The translations under genes and the position numbers were made by a program. A stretch of DNA of 64,000 nt from Mugil cephalus (Eukaryota > Chordata > Actinopteri > Mugiliformes > Mugilidae), in assembly GCF_022458985.1 (NCBI RefSeq), contig NC_061773.1:20060001-20124000 (forward strand), read 5' to 3'. Each line of letters starts with the position of its first letter. Within the stretch, counting starts at the first letter, position 1. Shown piece by piece: positions 1 to 12,419 of this stretch. The notes beneath the pieces were generated by a model. The model saw nothing but the letters and a program-made list of their open reading frames with translations, made no database searches and was not told where the DNA came from.

Positions 1-1680
1 ACGCCAAGTGTAAACACACTTTATTTTGCACACTACATTGTTAATAAAATCAGAAATCAGCAAATCACATGACGTGTGGGTGGTGCCATTTGTATGTGTT
101 AATTTTAGTATAATCTTGCCATGGCTGGTAAATAAATAAATAAATAAATAAAAATCTCTCCTGAACTGGCTATGCACGCTCTCATATGAAGCCACACTTC
201 AGTGGGTGCAACCACGTTGAATGTGAGTGCCCCCTCTGTAGGCGCTCAGCTTCCTACCTCGCAGTGGCAGCTCTCCTATAAGCAGAAGCTCAGAAGATGC
301 CGCGTGCTGTTGGGAAACTTTGCGTAGGCTTTGCTGCGTGGGAGGGAGGCGCTACGGACCTCTGCAGTATAGGAAAAGAAGGTCAGCTATGTGGGATGCA
401 TCCTGCAGGGCAAAGTAGGCCAATTCAGCAACACTTATAACCTAGAGAGAACGATCAAATTCATACTAATACTTAAGCTGGATGATGTATTTTTATATAG
501 TTTGGACCTGTAAATCGTAAAGATGGGCTATGTGCTATTTTAAACATAAATATATAAATAAACATATCGATTTTATAGATTTAACTGAAGGGCGACCTCT
601 ACAGTTGTTATGTGACATTGCGTCACTCTTGAACCTCATCTGTTAGATAAACAAAGGTCGCGAGTTCAATCCCAGGTGCTTCCTTCGTAAAGCTTCAGCT
701 TAAGGGATTTTGTCGGCATTATGTCACCTTTAAATTCAAAACATTTAAAATGTCAGCGCTTGAGAATGACATTGAACATTATCAAGTTTATTTGAATGCT
801 TAATATTGTTTGAATTATGGTTGTGGGATGTGATATTTTTCGTGAGTATTGTTTTAGGTGTTTAAAATATTGTTTACCATTAGATTTTCTGAATTGGCTG
901 AATAATAATGACGAAAATGGATAAAATGGAAAATAAATATTTTTTTCTTCATATATATAAAGAAATAAAGAAAAGTGTTTGTTCGAAAAGCACTTCTGTA
1001 AAATCAAATATGTGTAAGAAAGACTGAAAAAAATATAAAATTAAATTCAGAGGGCGGGGTGTTAATCTGTATAAGGACACGCAATCCTTGAACCAGCATC
1101 TTCTCGAGGGCACTGAGAGATAAATGCAAGCTGGAGTGGAGCAACATTTCTTCCATGAAGTTTAGATTAAACTGGTTTAACAGGGAATTTAAGGAATTGA
1201 TGTTCTCAGCAAAAATGCCTTAAGGTCGAGGTTCACTCAAGCAAACGATCACAACTCCCCGTCTTTACAGCCTTGATGTCTGTGAATGGCCAGTCAACAG
1301 CTGAGAGCAATATGGGTACAGAACAATGGGTGCACCAGTAGCTATGTCACCCCAAAACTGAGCATCCTGGAAATGTTGTTTCAGAAATGGTTTGTTGACA
1401 CATAATGGACACGGTTTATTGATGTGGAGAGGACAAGGAGCCATATTAGTAGTTTGATTTATGCTTGTGAGAGGCTCCATAAAAAATGTCACTTTTCAAA
1501 TACTTGATTTTTTTTTTTTTTGACTGATTCCTTGAATAGTAAATTACACAACTTCAGACAAACCCCACTCGTTGTGTTGTTGCTTTGGGCTGTAGCAGCA
1601 TGCTTATGAATGATATATTTCCTTGTAGTAAATTGAGTTTGGGACAGCAGAGCAATAAAACTGAATGATCATGTCGTATG
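1..1680. other. Intergenic, AT-rich, no gene seen
   Basis: No exon with splice sites and protein-like composition was found on either strand. The stretch holds an AAAT microsatellite near 129-155 and a CTCF-like motif near 228-246. A tRNA B-box-like string near 650-680 is too weak to call a SINE. Confidence 0.5.
129..155. repeat. (AAAT)n microsatellite
   Basis: Five to six consecutive AAAT units followed by extra A residues. Simple sequence, possibly the A-rich tail of an old retroposon. Confidence 0.9.
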
Positions 1681-1689
1681 CAGGAGTTG

Positions 1690-2010
1690 TCAGGGGATGG
1701 ACAAGAGCCGGAGTACAAGAATCGGGTGAACGGCTTCGTCTCATGGTGCTCTTCTCGTCAATACAGCTAAAACCGAAGAGATGATGGTGGATTTGTGGAG
1801 GTCCAGGCCCCACCTGCAGCCTGTAACCATCCATTGGTGCAGATGGTGGTTCAGACCTGTAAGTACGTGTGTCTGCAGCTGGATCACAAACTGGTCTGGT
1901 CGGCTGACATAGAGTCAGTATACAAAAAAAGGTCTCTATTTCCTCAGGAGGCTAAGGTTGCTCTGGAAGAAGGTGCTGGACATGTTCCACCAGTGCTAGG
2001 GGCAGAGAGA
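1690..2010 (+). mobile_element. Non-LTR retrotransposon (LINE) fragment, reverse-transcriptase C-terminal region, broken
   Basis: Translating across two or three frames gives pieces typical of the 3' part of fish LINE ORF2 proteins: a segment like WC..(N)HL.LN..KT.EM..D followed by CKYVCLQLDHKLVWSADIES and VYKK, then a frame-shifted LYFLRRLR-like and KVLDMFHQ-like stretch. The order matches the post-catalytic region of reverse transcriptases that ends with an NKLI(R/Q)KAG motif, which is seen in the copy at 9.5 kb. Stops and frameshifts show it is dead. The clade was not resolved. Confidence 0.6.
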
Positions 2011-2459
2011 ATATGTATAAACTTAAATATCTTTCATATCTTTGACTGTTTCTATGTGATGAAGCTACTGGAAACCAAATTTCCCACAAGATAAATATAG
2101 GTGTCTATCTATCTGACTATACCTGGAGTCTCCTCTCGACTCCGCTCCACTCCGGCATCATGCTTGACGTCCTCCATAATCGCCTCTCTCCTCCCTCACC
2201 ATCTGGAAAGACGTATCACAGCATCTGAGATAAAAATCCACACAGTTTCTCGGGACCAGAGATTTGGACTTTATGGTTTGAACATCGTGACTTGCAGAAG
2301 TGCAGCTTAAGCTGAAATGGATGTTTTCAAGATATTGTTGTTTCACCTGTTGGACATTACACGACATCTGTATAGGTATGTGTATAGTGTCACACTGTGT
2401 CATTCTCTCAATTGTGAAGTTGGGGTATTGTATGAATAATGAACAGACTAAAACGAATT

Positions 2460-2600
2460 TCACTCGAATGTATTAGGTTAGATTAGATTTACCTGTGTTG
2501 TCATTACGCAGGGTGCAGAGACCGAGACAATGAAATACAGTTAGCATTTAAATAACAGCGCAGAAAAGGTTTTATCTGCATAAAGTGCAGGTCTGTACAG
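2460..2600. repeat. Possible retroposon 3' tail
   Basis: The stretch around TTGTCATTACGCAGGGTGC and GACAATGAAATACAGTTAGC resembles a short interspersed tail often seen in fish genomes. It lies about 450 bp downstream of the LINE fragment on the same strand and may be its 3' end. This rests on resemblance only. Confidence 0.3.
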
Positions 2601-3144
2601 AGGTGACAGCACTAGAGTTTGAGCGCTCCTATAGTATGTACACAGTCAATGTACAGACTGTGCAGTGTTGACACGATATTTACAGGGTATCTAAACATAC
2701 TGGGGATTATCTGTTGCTTTCTAATTCGGTATTTATTGTTGCTAATGAGGAAAATAATGAAAAAAAATCTTTTTTTGTAATGATTGGGCCCGTGGTTCAT
2801 ATTATCTTGTGCTAGGCTGACCTCTGGTGGGCACAGTGACAAATTGCAACTGTGAGTAATACCAGAAGAGCTAAGGCGTGCAAAGCACGTGAAAAGTGCG
2901 TCCTATCTGTCTGTCTGTTAGTTTTCAATTCCGCTAAAGCAGTCAACTTCAAAATGTTAGATCGCTGTACAGTGTTATGTTATAACATGCATATACAAGT
3001 ACTTTTAAGGTCTCCGACAATTTTTGCAGCAGTACATCGAAAAGCCGACAGATGGCAGGACGAGTCTAAAGTCCGACCACGACCTGTCGATCATCGGCCA
3101 CGCCACGCCTACAAGTGACGTATCGACACCCTCGGAGCTCACCA

Positions 3145-3217
3145 GCCGAAATAGCTCAGTTGGGAGAGCGTTAGACTGAAGATCTAAAGGTCCCTGGTTC
3201 GATCCCGGGTTTCGGCA
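3145..3217 (+). tRNA. tRNA-Phe (anticodon GAA)
   Basis: A 73-nt cloverleaf. The acceptor stem GCCGAAA pairs perfectly with TTTCGGC, and the discriminator base is A. The D stem is GCTC/GAGC. The anticodon stem TTAGA/TCTAA encloses loop CTGAAGA with anticodon GAA at 3178-3180. The T stem CCTGG/CCGGG has one wobble pair and loop TTCGATC. A-box (TAGCTCAGTTGG) and B-box (GGTTCGATCCC) promoter elements are intact, there is no intron, and a T5 run follows 18 nt after the 3' end. It decodes phenylalanine UUC/UUU codons. All paired positions are intact, so it is likely functional. Confidence 0.97.
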
Positions 3218-3235
3218 AAGCGTATGGGCATCACA

Positions 3236-3240
3236 TTTTT
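3236..3240 (+). terminator. RNA polymerase III T-run terminator
   Basis: Five consecutive T residues 19 nt after the tRNA-Phe 3' end, the usual Pol III stop. A second T5 run lies about 10 nt further on. Confidence 0.7.
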
Positions 3241-3324
3241 GAACCAAATTTTTGTCTCGAAGTTTAAATATATATAATGTTGAGATTAACACTGAGAATT
3301 GTCCTGACATTTTTTTTTATTTAA

Positions 3325-3465
3325 TTCCATTCAAATTTATTTATACGTTGTCAATAACAATAAAAATTGTTTCAAGATGCTTTTCAAAACGGTGGGAATT
3401 TTAACAGGAAGAAACCTTGAGCAGAACTAATATGGAGGGACCCATCTGCCTAAGGCTGGACAATA
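3325..3465. repeat. Dispersed fish retroposon tail
   Basis: It starts with an AAATTTATTTATAC-type string, passes through TTTCAAGATGCTTTTCAAAA, and continues with ACAGGAAGAAACCTTGAGCA and GGACCCATCTGCCTAAGGC. This series recurs widely in teleost genomes. Family recognised by resemblance only, with no coding capacity. Confidence 0.55.
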
Positions 3466-6400
3466 TAAACATACATCTGTCATAGATACATACATCTTAA
3501 ATCGGAGTAAGTTGTTGTTTCTTACGACTCACATTTAAGAGTAAACTAATTTGGTCACAGAAACAGCGCAGGAGGTAACAGATTGGCATGATTTGCTTCA
3601 ACAGGTTTCTGTTAGGTATAGCTGAAACACTTTGGCACTAAATAGGAAATTATGCAACAAAATGTGGCTTCTGTCACACGTTTAGGTCACATGAACACAG
3701 CCGGGCTGCAGCGGGTTTCTAGGACCCCCTATAGTTCATTTGGAAGCTCTGGCTATGTCTCAGCTGTTCTAAGCTGTCTGCGTGCCAGCTAGGGCGTTTT
3801 GAGGCAAGAGAGCCTCGGTCCAAGCGAGCAGGTCCAGGCCAAGGGACACCAAACAGGTCAGGGATTTGCGTCATTCCCATTGAAACCTGAAAGTGGCCCG
3901 CTGGCTCTCTGTGGTAATGTGCTAATCAGCACTGCATTGATACTGAACAGACAACACAGGAGATTGACAGGACGGTACAAAAAAAAGGTGCAAACTGTTC
4001 CGGTGTTCTGCAGGCCTGTGTGTACACAACGTCCGCACACTTGCAAATAATGCCAAAGGTGTTAGGAAGAGAAACAAGAGGGAACTGAAACAGTTTAATG
4101 GGACTAAATGGGTCACACAGTTTAGACTTAGCCGTAAGCACAGGGCTTCCTGCTAAATGAAACACGCAGTTCGCTACGCTCATGTGTCTCGCTTGCTTGC
4201 TTTTAAAAGTAGGTAGAATCAGATAAGCCAAGATGACTGGTTGCAGATAAGCGATTGATTTCTTGGGAAATTACAGCTCAAGAAACAGACGAGATAAGAA
4301 CATGGTGTGAGCAGACTAAAAAAAAAAAAAAAAAAGAAAATTAAAGAGCACCATATACTTAAATGAACCATTCTCTGACAGGAACAGTTTTACTTAATAT
4401 GCATACAAAGTGAAGTCTGCCCTTTCTTTTGCTGCCATCATTTTAAAGCAAAACTTCTAAGAACACGAGTCCTGAACCTGATCGACAGCTGACAGTAGGA
4501 ATGGACTCTGTTTACACCACAAACATATTGAGATACTACACAACAATATGGTTTCTGGTGGTGATATAAAAATAAAATCTTAATCTCTATCCTCTGAAAA
4601 GTAATACACACAACTTCCTGAAAATATTTGTTTCTGAAAGAAGTACATTTGTGACAAAGCTAAGGTAAAAAAAAAAAAGGTAAAAGGTAAACGGTACTCC
4701 TAGCTGTCAGATATTACAAACTAAGTGTGTCTTTCCCATCCCCCCAGGGATGTTTCACTCTCTCATTTGTTGCTGTGTAATGTGTTATTCTGAAATAGCC
4801 TTTGCTGTGGGTTATGCAAGCTTTCCCTCTCTCCCTCTTTTCATCGCAACTTGCTGCATTGGTGGTTTTGTTCCCGATGCTCTTGGAGAGCTACAAAGAA
4901 TTCCTGGAAATGCCAGTCAAGCTCAAAGCCAATTCACTTTGGTGGCTGAATGAAACCTGCAGGTGGAGAGAGGTCCGGACAGCTGGACGGATGGACGGGC
5001 GCGGGGAGAGGATGTTTTTGCTCTAATTAATCAAACTCTATTCAGCTCCCACAGACGTCTCAGTTAATTTGGCATGGTCTCAAGGCTTGCATAACGGGGG
5101 CAGCAGTCTTCCCGGTAAACGAGCGACGCATACTTTTTGAAGATATGAGCAAAGTCTTATATTTATTTTAAATAGTAGAGTGGTTAATGTTATGAGCCTT
5201 GATTCAGACTTTGCAAATGTTATTTTAAAGAGTAAGATTTAAACTTTTATCCACAAGGACTGCAGAGATGTTCAAACCTCCCTGTCTCCAGCAACTTCCT
5301 TCATCTCCTCCCTGGGGAACCCCTGCTGCTCCCGGGCCAGCTGTGACGTACAATATAATCCCCCCCGAGCAAGTCCTGTGTCAGCCCTGGGGTTTCCGCT
5401 CAGCTACACCCAAACCTACACTGGATGTAACTGTCGCCTTTTCACTCATTAACAAAAGCCCGCGATGAATCGTGCTCTTGGGAAAGGCCCTTCTCCTTAA
5501 TCTAAAAAGCGGCATTTCTCTGAGAGAAATGTGACCTCACTGTGCCAAAGGTCCGTCCCATGATAGAACCAGAAGAACAACACTGTCTTTAACGAGGCGA
5601 ATTGTTTTCACCCAGTCTCCATGATAGATGCCTTAGAATCCTGTCTGTGTAAATCACAGATAAAAAATGCTGAAGGAAACGGGGCATGGCTAGAAATTCA
5701 TCCGCTTGCAAAATTACAGATTGTACAAATGTATAATAGCAGACCATTTCAATGTCATGATATGAGCTTTGATTATTTCACAGGTGGAATGAATGCTAGT
5801 AACGTTATGACGTTAATAGCATTAATAATGACTTCAATCCATTTAAGTGAGCCAGTATCAGAGCTGCAATTCTGCGAAAGAGGTTGTCAAACAAGCTGAC
5901 TGACTCCAGCTTTCGACAAGATAACACGACGCTGACGTGTTGCAGGGAATTCTTAACCTGTTTATCTTGTTCTAGAAAGGATTTAAAAAAGAAAAAAAAA
6001 AGAAGTCACTGATACCAAAACCACAGAACAGATTTTTTTTTTGTTTTCTAAGATTGTCTTTCTGAGGAGGCCTTCTGACATAACCCACCACGATGCATGC
6101 AGTCCCAGTGTGACAAAAGAAGGCTGTGTGTGGATACAAAGTGTGACCTCGCCTTTGTCCTTTGAGACAAAACGAGGCATTGTCTTCTCAGACCGACTGA
6201 GTAGAAAGTAACAAACCCACTCAATGTTCCTTGAACGAGCTCCAAGGACATTAGGGGGGGGACTCGTTTCTCTGGGTCAGTCTGCAAAGATGTCGTCGTC
6301 CGGATCGGTGTTGTTCTTTCCCTGCGCTGAGCTGACCTTCGCAAATGCCTGGGTGCCAATCGACGTCATTATATCAAAGCTGCAATTGAGAGAAGATTGC

Positions 6401-7880
6401 TGTCATTGTTCTTTTGTTCTCTGGGAAACAATGTTGCTGAAGAGGAGGCTCATGCGTGCTTATGTAACGAAAAGAAAAATTCTGCTTATGTGGTAAATTT
6501 GTGCATGTTTTTTGGACGATTGTACAAGAAATTTAAACAAATTAGCAAGAATAACAAAAAAAATGACATAATTAATAGTTTTCTGTGCTGCAGATTTAAT
6601 ATCATCAGAGTTCATCAAAGTTTATGAAATTGTTGCTTCCTTTTTTTTTTCCCCACTTATAGCCGACAGTGTAGCAATCTAGAGGATCACATGCGGGTCA
6701 GTGGTGAGAACGAATGTGCAGCTTACTGTCCTGGACTTTCCATGTTCCCAGCCAGATGAAGTTCGTTGACATCATCCTCTGCAGACTGACAGTACCAGGT
6801 GCACCGGTCCCCTCTGCGGACTTCCCAAGTTAAAATCTCAAACGCATCACATTCACATGTTCATATGTTCACAGAGGTCTCACGGGTTAATGACTTGTTA
6901 CCTAACGCACCAATGCCAAGAAGAGCATTTCAGAGTTTTCCATGTTAAGATTTTCAGTCTTCCCCTTTTCTCTCGTGCAAATTGTGTGTGTGCGCCGCTG
7001 TGCACGTGCACTGTTTTTCTCACATGGGCAATGCATTGGTGGTTTTCCCACCATCTGTCAAACGCTTAGTAGATGTTCAAATTTAAAATAGAAGTAATAC
7101 ACCAGGGAGAGAATCTGAGATGAAGGTAAACACTTTCGGACGCAGAGAAAGTGTCTCCCCACCCCGTTCCTCACCCCCCCCTCTCTGTCTCACTCTCTCA
7201 GTCTCACACAGGCACACACACACACACATACACACAGCGTTTGTCTATTCATATCTGTCTGGAGCCTGGCTTCTTGCCCCACACTCTCTGCAGGCTCAGG
7301 TTCACGACCTGTTATGTAACTCTGCTCCTCAACCATTGTAATAGATGTCAGACATGATTGCCTCTAATATAAATATTGTAATACAGACATTTGGCTGTCA
7401 CTTATAGGCAGTGTCGACTTATTTCAGTCCTGCATGTGTTGCTCATGTCAGTATTGACAATTAAGTTGTTTTTGACTTATTTGCCAGTGGTGTAACGTAC
7501 TAGTTGATCTGTAGTGGAGAAAATACAGAAATACTTCATATACCACAGTTAATAAGTGTGTATTTAAAATTTTCCTTTTGCAACTTTAATTTTAATTTGT
7601 GCAAATACGGTTCATATTGACAATATGCACATACATAGACTCAGCATTTAAAAAAGAGCCGTCTCTATTTGCTTTTGACTATGTCAAGTATTTTTAAGTT
7701 TACAAATGCATTGTATCCTGTGCCAGTTTTTTATATTCACTTGGAATCTGTGAGATAACTACTGCAAAGAAGCCATAAATTGAAAGTACTCAAAGAAAAT
7801 TCATTTATCCGTTTCCACCCACTGTCCTCCTCCTCACTTTTAAAAAACATTTTTTTTTTTTTTTAGCTCTGTGGTCTCTA
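3466..7880. other. Intergenic, no gene seen
   Basis: Only short open frames without supporting splice sites or recognisable domains. Contains poly-A/T tracts (4319-4335, 4668-4678) and a CA microsatellite at about 7213-7237. Confidence 0.5.
7213..7237. repeat. (CA)n microsatellite
   Basis: An uninterrupted run of CA units with one CATA interruption. Confidence 0.85.
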
Positions 7881-7893
7881 TGGCTGTTGTAGG

Positions 7894-7950
7894 CCCCGCC
7901 CCCTGGTTGCCATAGCATCAAAACAGCCACTTCCGGAGTAGGGGGCCAAT
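7894..7950 (+). promoter_or_regulatory. Putative promoter with GC box, RFX X-box-like site, ETS site and CCAAT box
   Basis: Within 57 bp the sequence has a GC box (CCCCGCCCC, 7894-7902), GTTGCCATAGCATC (7906-7919), an ETS core (CTTCCGG near 7930) and CCAAT (7946-7950). The second motif has a perfect left RFX half-site and a degenerate right half. RFX X-boxes mark many ciliary gene promoters. A start codon in good context lies 150 bp downstream at 8099, and a GTAATG donor-like site at about 8019. The direction is inferred. Confidence 0.45.
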
Positions 7951-8098
7951 CAGAATCATCCTGGCAAAACCGGAAAATGCACACGAGGAGGGTCCGTTAA
8001 CCAACAGGGGGAGAAGAGGTAATGTTTAATTTGAGCACAGCTCGGCCTTCCTGTGTAGTTACACTGTTTGGAGACTGATCTGTTGTAAAAGTAACGTC

Positions 8099-9212
8099 AT
8101 GGAAAATATCTACATATCGCCGAAGGTAACGAACAAAACGAGACCGACCAGTTTTGGGTTATTTACCTGGGCTGACACTTTCTCCGTAACCAAGGTTACT
8201 GGCTAATTTAACAACGGTTAGGTTTGTGTACTGTTAGCATTAACTGTGAAGACTGAAAAATTATTACTTTTTTTTTTTTTTACCCGTCAAGAGTAAGTTT
8301 GCAAGTACTGTATGTGAATGGAAAATATATGTGCAATGAAAGTTAGCTAGGGGGAGACTGTTTATGTAAGTGTGATAGTCTGTGATAGTTGTATTAATAA
8401 GTATATCTGCTAATATCTTCTAAGTTTCTAGTTGCTTAATTTGCTGTATGTTTATTCAATCAAAAAATAGATTGATCTCTAAAATACCAGACATCATTTG
8501 ACATATTTTACATCTTTAACTGCCTTTTTTTTGTTAAATCGACCGTATAAAACTATAATGTATTCAGTTACAATAATAGAAAAGAGCAGAAAACTTTCCC
8601 TAAGGAAAAGTTCTGAAATCACATAGTAACACAAATTAATGGCCTTTTTCACGTGAGTCCATTAGAAATAATGGGAGCCTCCCTTAATGGATATGACTCC
8701 TGTTTAGCCCTTACATAACACAAGATATGCTGAGGGTTCCCTTACATGCTTATGGTCTTGCATGGCAGGCTTCCCCCCCATGCTGCGATAATACAGCCGG
8801 GTGGTTGCATTAATGACGACAAGCTCTCTTCAGTCTAAAAATAAATTTTAGCACGAGATATCTCTCAGTCATTTACTCATTTTCCTTTGCCACGGCGCAT
8901 GTACACACACCGACACAAACATGTTTCATCATCTTTAGCACTGATGTAATTCAGTGAGTCACATAGTCATGATAAATGTTTTGTGTATATATATATATAT
9001 ATATATTTTTTTATATAAATCCTGCACCACACTGTGAAGAATGATTGTGTTTGATTTTAGTGATCTAACAGCAGAAATAGGATGTAGTATTCAAAATTAT
9101 ATTACTATTTTTGGTCAGTAGTGACCTGTACTAATTGCTGTGTTTTCATTAGCCTACAACACGCCCTATTTATCGATACAGGGAGCAGGCCTTCTCCATA
9201 TATCAACAGTAG
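8099..9212 (+). CDS. Candidate two-exon microprotein or 5' part of an unrecognised gene
   Basis: The function is not recognised. An ATG at 8099 (context gtcATGg) opens nine codons, MENIYISPK, ending exactly at an AAG|gtaac donor (exon 8099-8125). About 1 kb on, a pyrimidine-rich tract and TTAG acceptor at 9151-9152 lead, in the same phase, into PTTRPIYRYREQAFSIYQQ and a TAG at 9210-9212, giving 28 residues. The promoter-like block just upstream has an X-box, suggesting a ciliary role if the gene is real. Against it: the piece is very short, chance open frames of this size are common, and the true second exon may lie elsewhere, for example toward the exon-like piece at 23.3 kb. Confidence 0.22.
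8985..9006. repeat. (TA)n microsatellite
   Basis: An uninterrupted TA run followed by a T stretch. Confidence 0.85.
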
Positions 9213-9349
9213 TGGCCCATAACATAGAAATGAGAGGATTTACATTCAACTGACAGCACCACTTATAGGTTTGCTCCATGTGCTGTCTATAAAACATGGC
9301 GCAATCCAACACACCCGTCCTTTATATTCCCTCGCTTGAAAACAAATTA

Positions 9350-9855
9350 GACTTGGACTTCGACAAACTTTAATGATCCACAACGGAAATTAATTGGTCG
9401 TAGTAGCTTAATTGTTACAAACAGACGAGCTGTTAAACAGCTGGACAGAGTAAGGAATAAAAGAAGTTCTGTCGTGTTCACTATGGGAGAAGAGCTGAAT
9501 CAGTCTGCTGGGGAATGAGCTCTCTCTCTAATGTTTAGTGTAGTGGATGCGATGGATTGTCCATAATAGAGAGCAGTTTATTCAGTGACCTCCTGTCCTT
9601 CACCGAGACAAACGTCTCCAGTTTCCTACCAATCACATGTCCAGCCTTTTGGATTAATTTGTTGGTCATACTGATGTCTGTTTTTGCTGCTACTACTCCC
9701 GTAACAAACCTCAGCAAAATTGAGGAAGCCACTGAGTCTACGTTGTCTCTGCAGAGAAAATACCGGTGTAAGATGTCTTTCTGAATCGAATCATAAGGAA
9801 CAAAGATAAATTGGACATAAAAGAATACAGATATTTTAGAATTATTTGACAACCC
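9350..9855 (-). mobile_element. LINE fragment: ORF2 C-terminus and 3' UTR
   Basis: The minus-strand frame 9535-9852 reads MTNKLIQKAGHVIGRKLETF then RRSLNKLLSIMDNPSHPLH, the characteristic C-terminal region of a fish non-LTR retrotransposon protein. Downstream on the minus strand, frames continue with FPSRLIQLF and SFIPYSVQLFN-like remnants. The element ends near 9350 with a tail containing GATCATTAAAGTTTGTCGAAG, the complement of a common fish LINE 3' end. It lacks the catalytic domain and is 5'-truncated. It probably shares a clade with the fragment at 1.7-2.0 kb. Confidence 0.65.
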
Positions 9856-12310
9856 ACCAGCTGGAAATTTTCCCCAGTGGCGTACATCCTGGATGAGGTC
9901 ACACGCAGGAAACTTTCAGTTCTGGTAAAAAGTGATGAATAAATCCCAAGATGCTACATAAACTTTATTTGTTGAAAAGAGGTCATAATTGGGAGCAGCG
10001 GTAGTCTCTAATAGACTGTGCCCTGCAAAAATGCTTACGAGCTTGCTCACTACAAGGCCAACTTCATGGAAAGTCCAATTCTTTGATCACATGACACACA
10101 CACAGCCCGTCCTCGCTGGACAGATGTGTACTTTACAGTATTACAATGTTGGGAAAGGCATTTATCCAGTTCTGGATCGCAAGTCATGGAGGGTAACCGT
10201 CCTAAGTCTCAGTTTGACTTTATTTTAAAGGAATTTCAACAATCCTTGCCTTTGTAGTGGCTTTTCTCCTTCGATTACCCTAACTCGTAAACCACAACAC
10301 GGCTAGCATCTCATTCACTGATCCCCTAAAGGCAGACATCTTTTTTGGAGTTGTCATTCATCTCCTGTTAATCTCACAAACCCCTGATCTGGGAGCTCTC
10401 GTTACACGTACTCATGTAGCCACTGCTCTGTTCGTTGGCATAGTTGCTCACTGGGATTTGTGAAGTTTTTAAGGGCGCTTTTAGGAAAATATGTTTTCAT
10501 TTTGTGTTTTAGGGCATCTTTCAATGTCCCTGTGTACTCTGAGTTGTGAGATGTGGTCACATACTTCACTGTTCAGGTAGATGTTGTCACGGTGAAAAAA
10601 AATGCAAGCGAGGGCAGATATATTTCATACTAATCAGGCTACTAAAATAATACCAAATATGCTTTTTTATCAAAGGCAGCGGTTGCATTAAAACCTCATA
10701 CACAACACTGCACAGAAAAGCTTCCATCTAGGATAAAAAACAAAAAAAGAAGTAGGTAGAAACAGAGACTTGATACTGGATATGGTCAAGAACCATGTCA
10801 GGGAGAGAAGGCAACACCGTGACGCTGCTTCAGGCCAAAGAATCAAAGAAAGGTGGCAGCCTAGAGCCAACATTGCTTCTTTGACCCCCCTGAATAATTC
10901 AGGTACTTACCCTGATCCAACAGGGCTGCGTTCCCTTTTATGACTGCGACTTACCAGTTAGTCACCAGCTTTCAGTCATGGAACGTGTGACGAGTTTTAA
11001 TCCTGAGACTGAACATCATAATCTCCTCACCAGCTTAATTTTTTTTTTGCTTACTTATTGTGAGAGCAGTTTGAAATGAGGACCGTGGTTCTGCAAGGTT
11101 CAGCATTGGGATGGATTGTTGGCCCGTGCCAGGGAAACCAGTTGGACAGAGAAGGTATTTGTCATTGAGAGGACACTGCATGAAGCCTTTCCATTCAAGT
11201 GGCCGACCTGCTCTGAGTGGCTATGGCACAATCCTGGGCCTTTGCCAGCGTCATTCCTCCTTCCACTTCACTCCCTGTAGCTCACATCCTAGCATTCAGG
11301 CAGACTTTTATTTAGTGCCCTTCTTTTGAGGGATTAATGAGTTTATATTTATCCGCTATTCCCACTGTGACTGGACTGCCCAAGTAGTTATTGGTTATGC
11401 CAGGTGTATTTATGTGGCATCTGACTAACATAATGTCCCACATCTCTCTACTGCGAGGACTTTTCTCCCTCTCGATAAGCCCGGGACACTCTTTTATCTA
11501 TTTTTGCCACTGAGGGTCCTGGTTTCTCTTTGTGATAGCTTCCAGTTATAGAACCGGAGCACCCAAAGCATTGTTATTCCCTTCATTGTGTGGCCTACAT
11601 CTGACCAGTTAGGGAGTCTTTCTTTCTAGCTGCATTAAGGGTGCACCTTTTGAGAGTCAGGCGGTATAAATAGTTTGATTTATAAGTTCTCACAATAATA
11701 TCCCAATCTGCCTTTGTTTGCTCCACATGGGCAGATGAACAAAGTTGGAATCGATGTTGTCAGCACTGTAATAGCATCTACCATATCAAATATTTTTTGT
11801 TTTTAATTTTAACCTGGAAAAATGAAAAGAATTATTTGTAATTGTATTTGTAACAGTTTGTAAGTCTTGTTAATGTATTCGTGTGTGATTTACAGGTAGA
11901 TGGAGCCTAGCCGTGGTTCTTTGTGCACACTGAACAACGCCACGGTTGTTACATCTTAAGGTAGGTCTTTGATTTTTAATATTTTGCCCCAAGTTATCAT
12001 GACTCCTGGGACTCTTTCATCATCCCAGATCCGATCTTTAGGCTCCTTTGCCTTATGCAAAACACTAGATGTAAATGTCCTCATCAGTTGGAGTATTGTA
12101 ACTTAACACCACGAGAAAAAGTTAATCAGGGTTTGGGTCAAAATAAATAGAACGATAAGGATACAGACCCTGGTTCAGGTAGGGGGTGAGAGATGAGGAT
12201 ACAGGACTGAACCACGACCTGCACACCCAAGTGCAAAATGAATCTACAAAGGGTCTTGAGGTTGCCCCGCTACATGCGGACTTGACCAGAACCCGGACCA
12301 AACCACGTAG

Positions 12311-12419
12311 CAATTACTAAAACTACTCAGTCAGCTTTGCCTTTAGTGTGCTTCCCAACCAGCATGTTCCCTCATTAGCCACAGCCACTCCTTGCTCGCT
12401 CTGCTGCCAGGGACATGTT
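12311..12419. repeat. Dispersed repeat, copy A
   Basis: Shares a collinear stretch with 59432-59540: a TAATTA/CAATTACTA-type start, CTTTAGNRTGCTYCCCA, TTAGCCACAGCCACT versus GTAGCCACAACCACT, and finally CTGCCAGGGACAT. The two copies are clearly related but diverged. Copy B lies inside a hAT-like element, so this may be a remnant of the same family. Confidence 0.55.

Noticed and set aside
600-710. tRNA-derived SINE suggested by GAGTTCAATCCC
   Set aside because: A B-box-like string alone, with no matching A-box or cloverleaf upstream.
11893-11960. Exon-like stretch between a TTTACAG acceptor and an AAG|gtaggt donor
   Set aside because: All three frames contain stops, so it cannot be an internal coding exon. 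A non-coding exon remains possible but unsupported.
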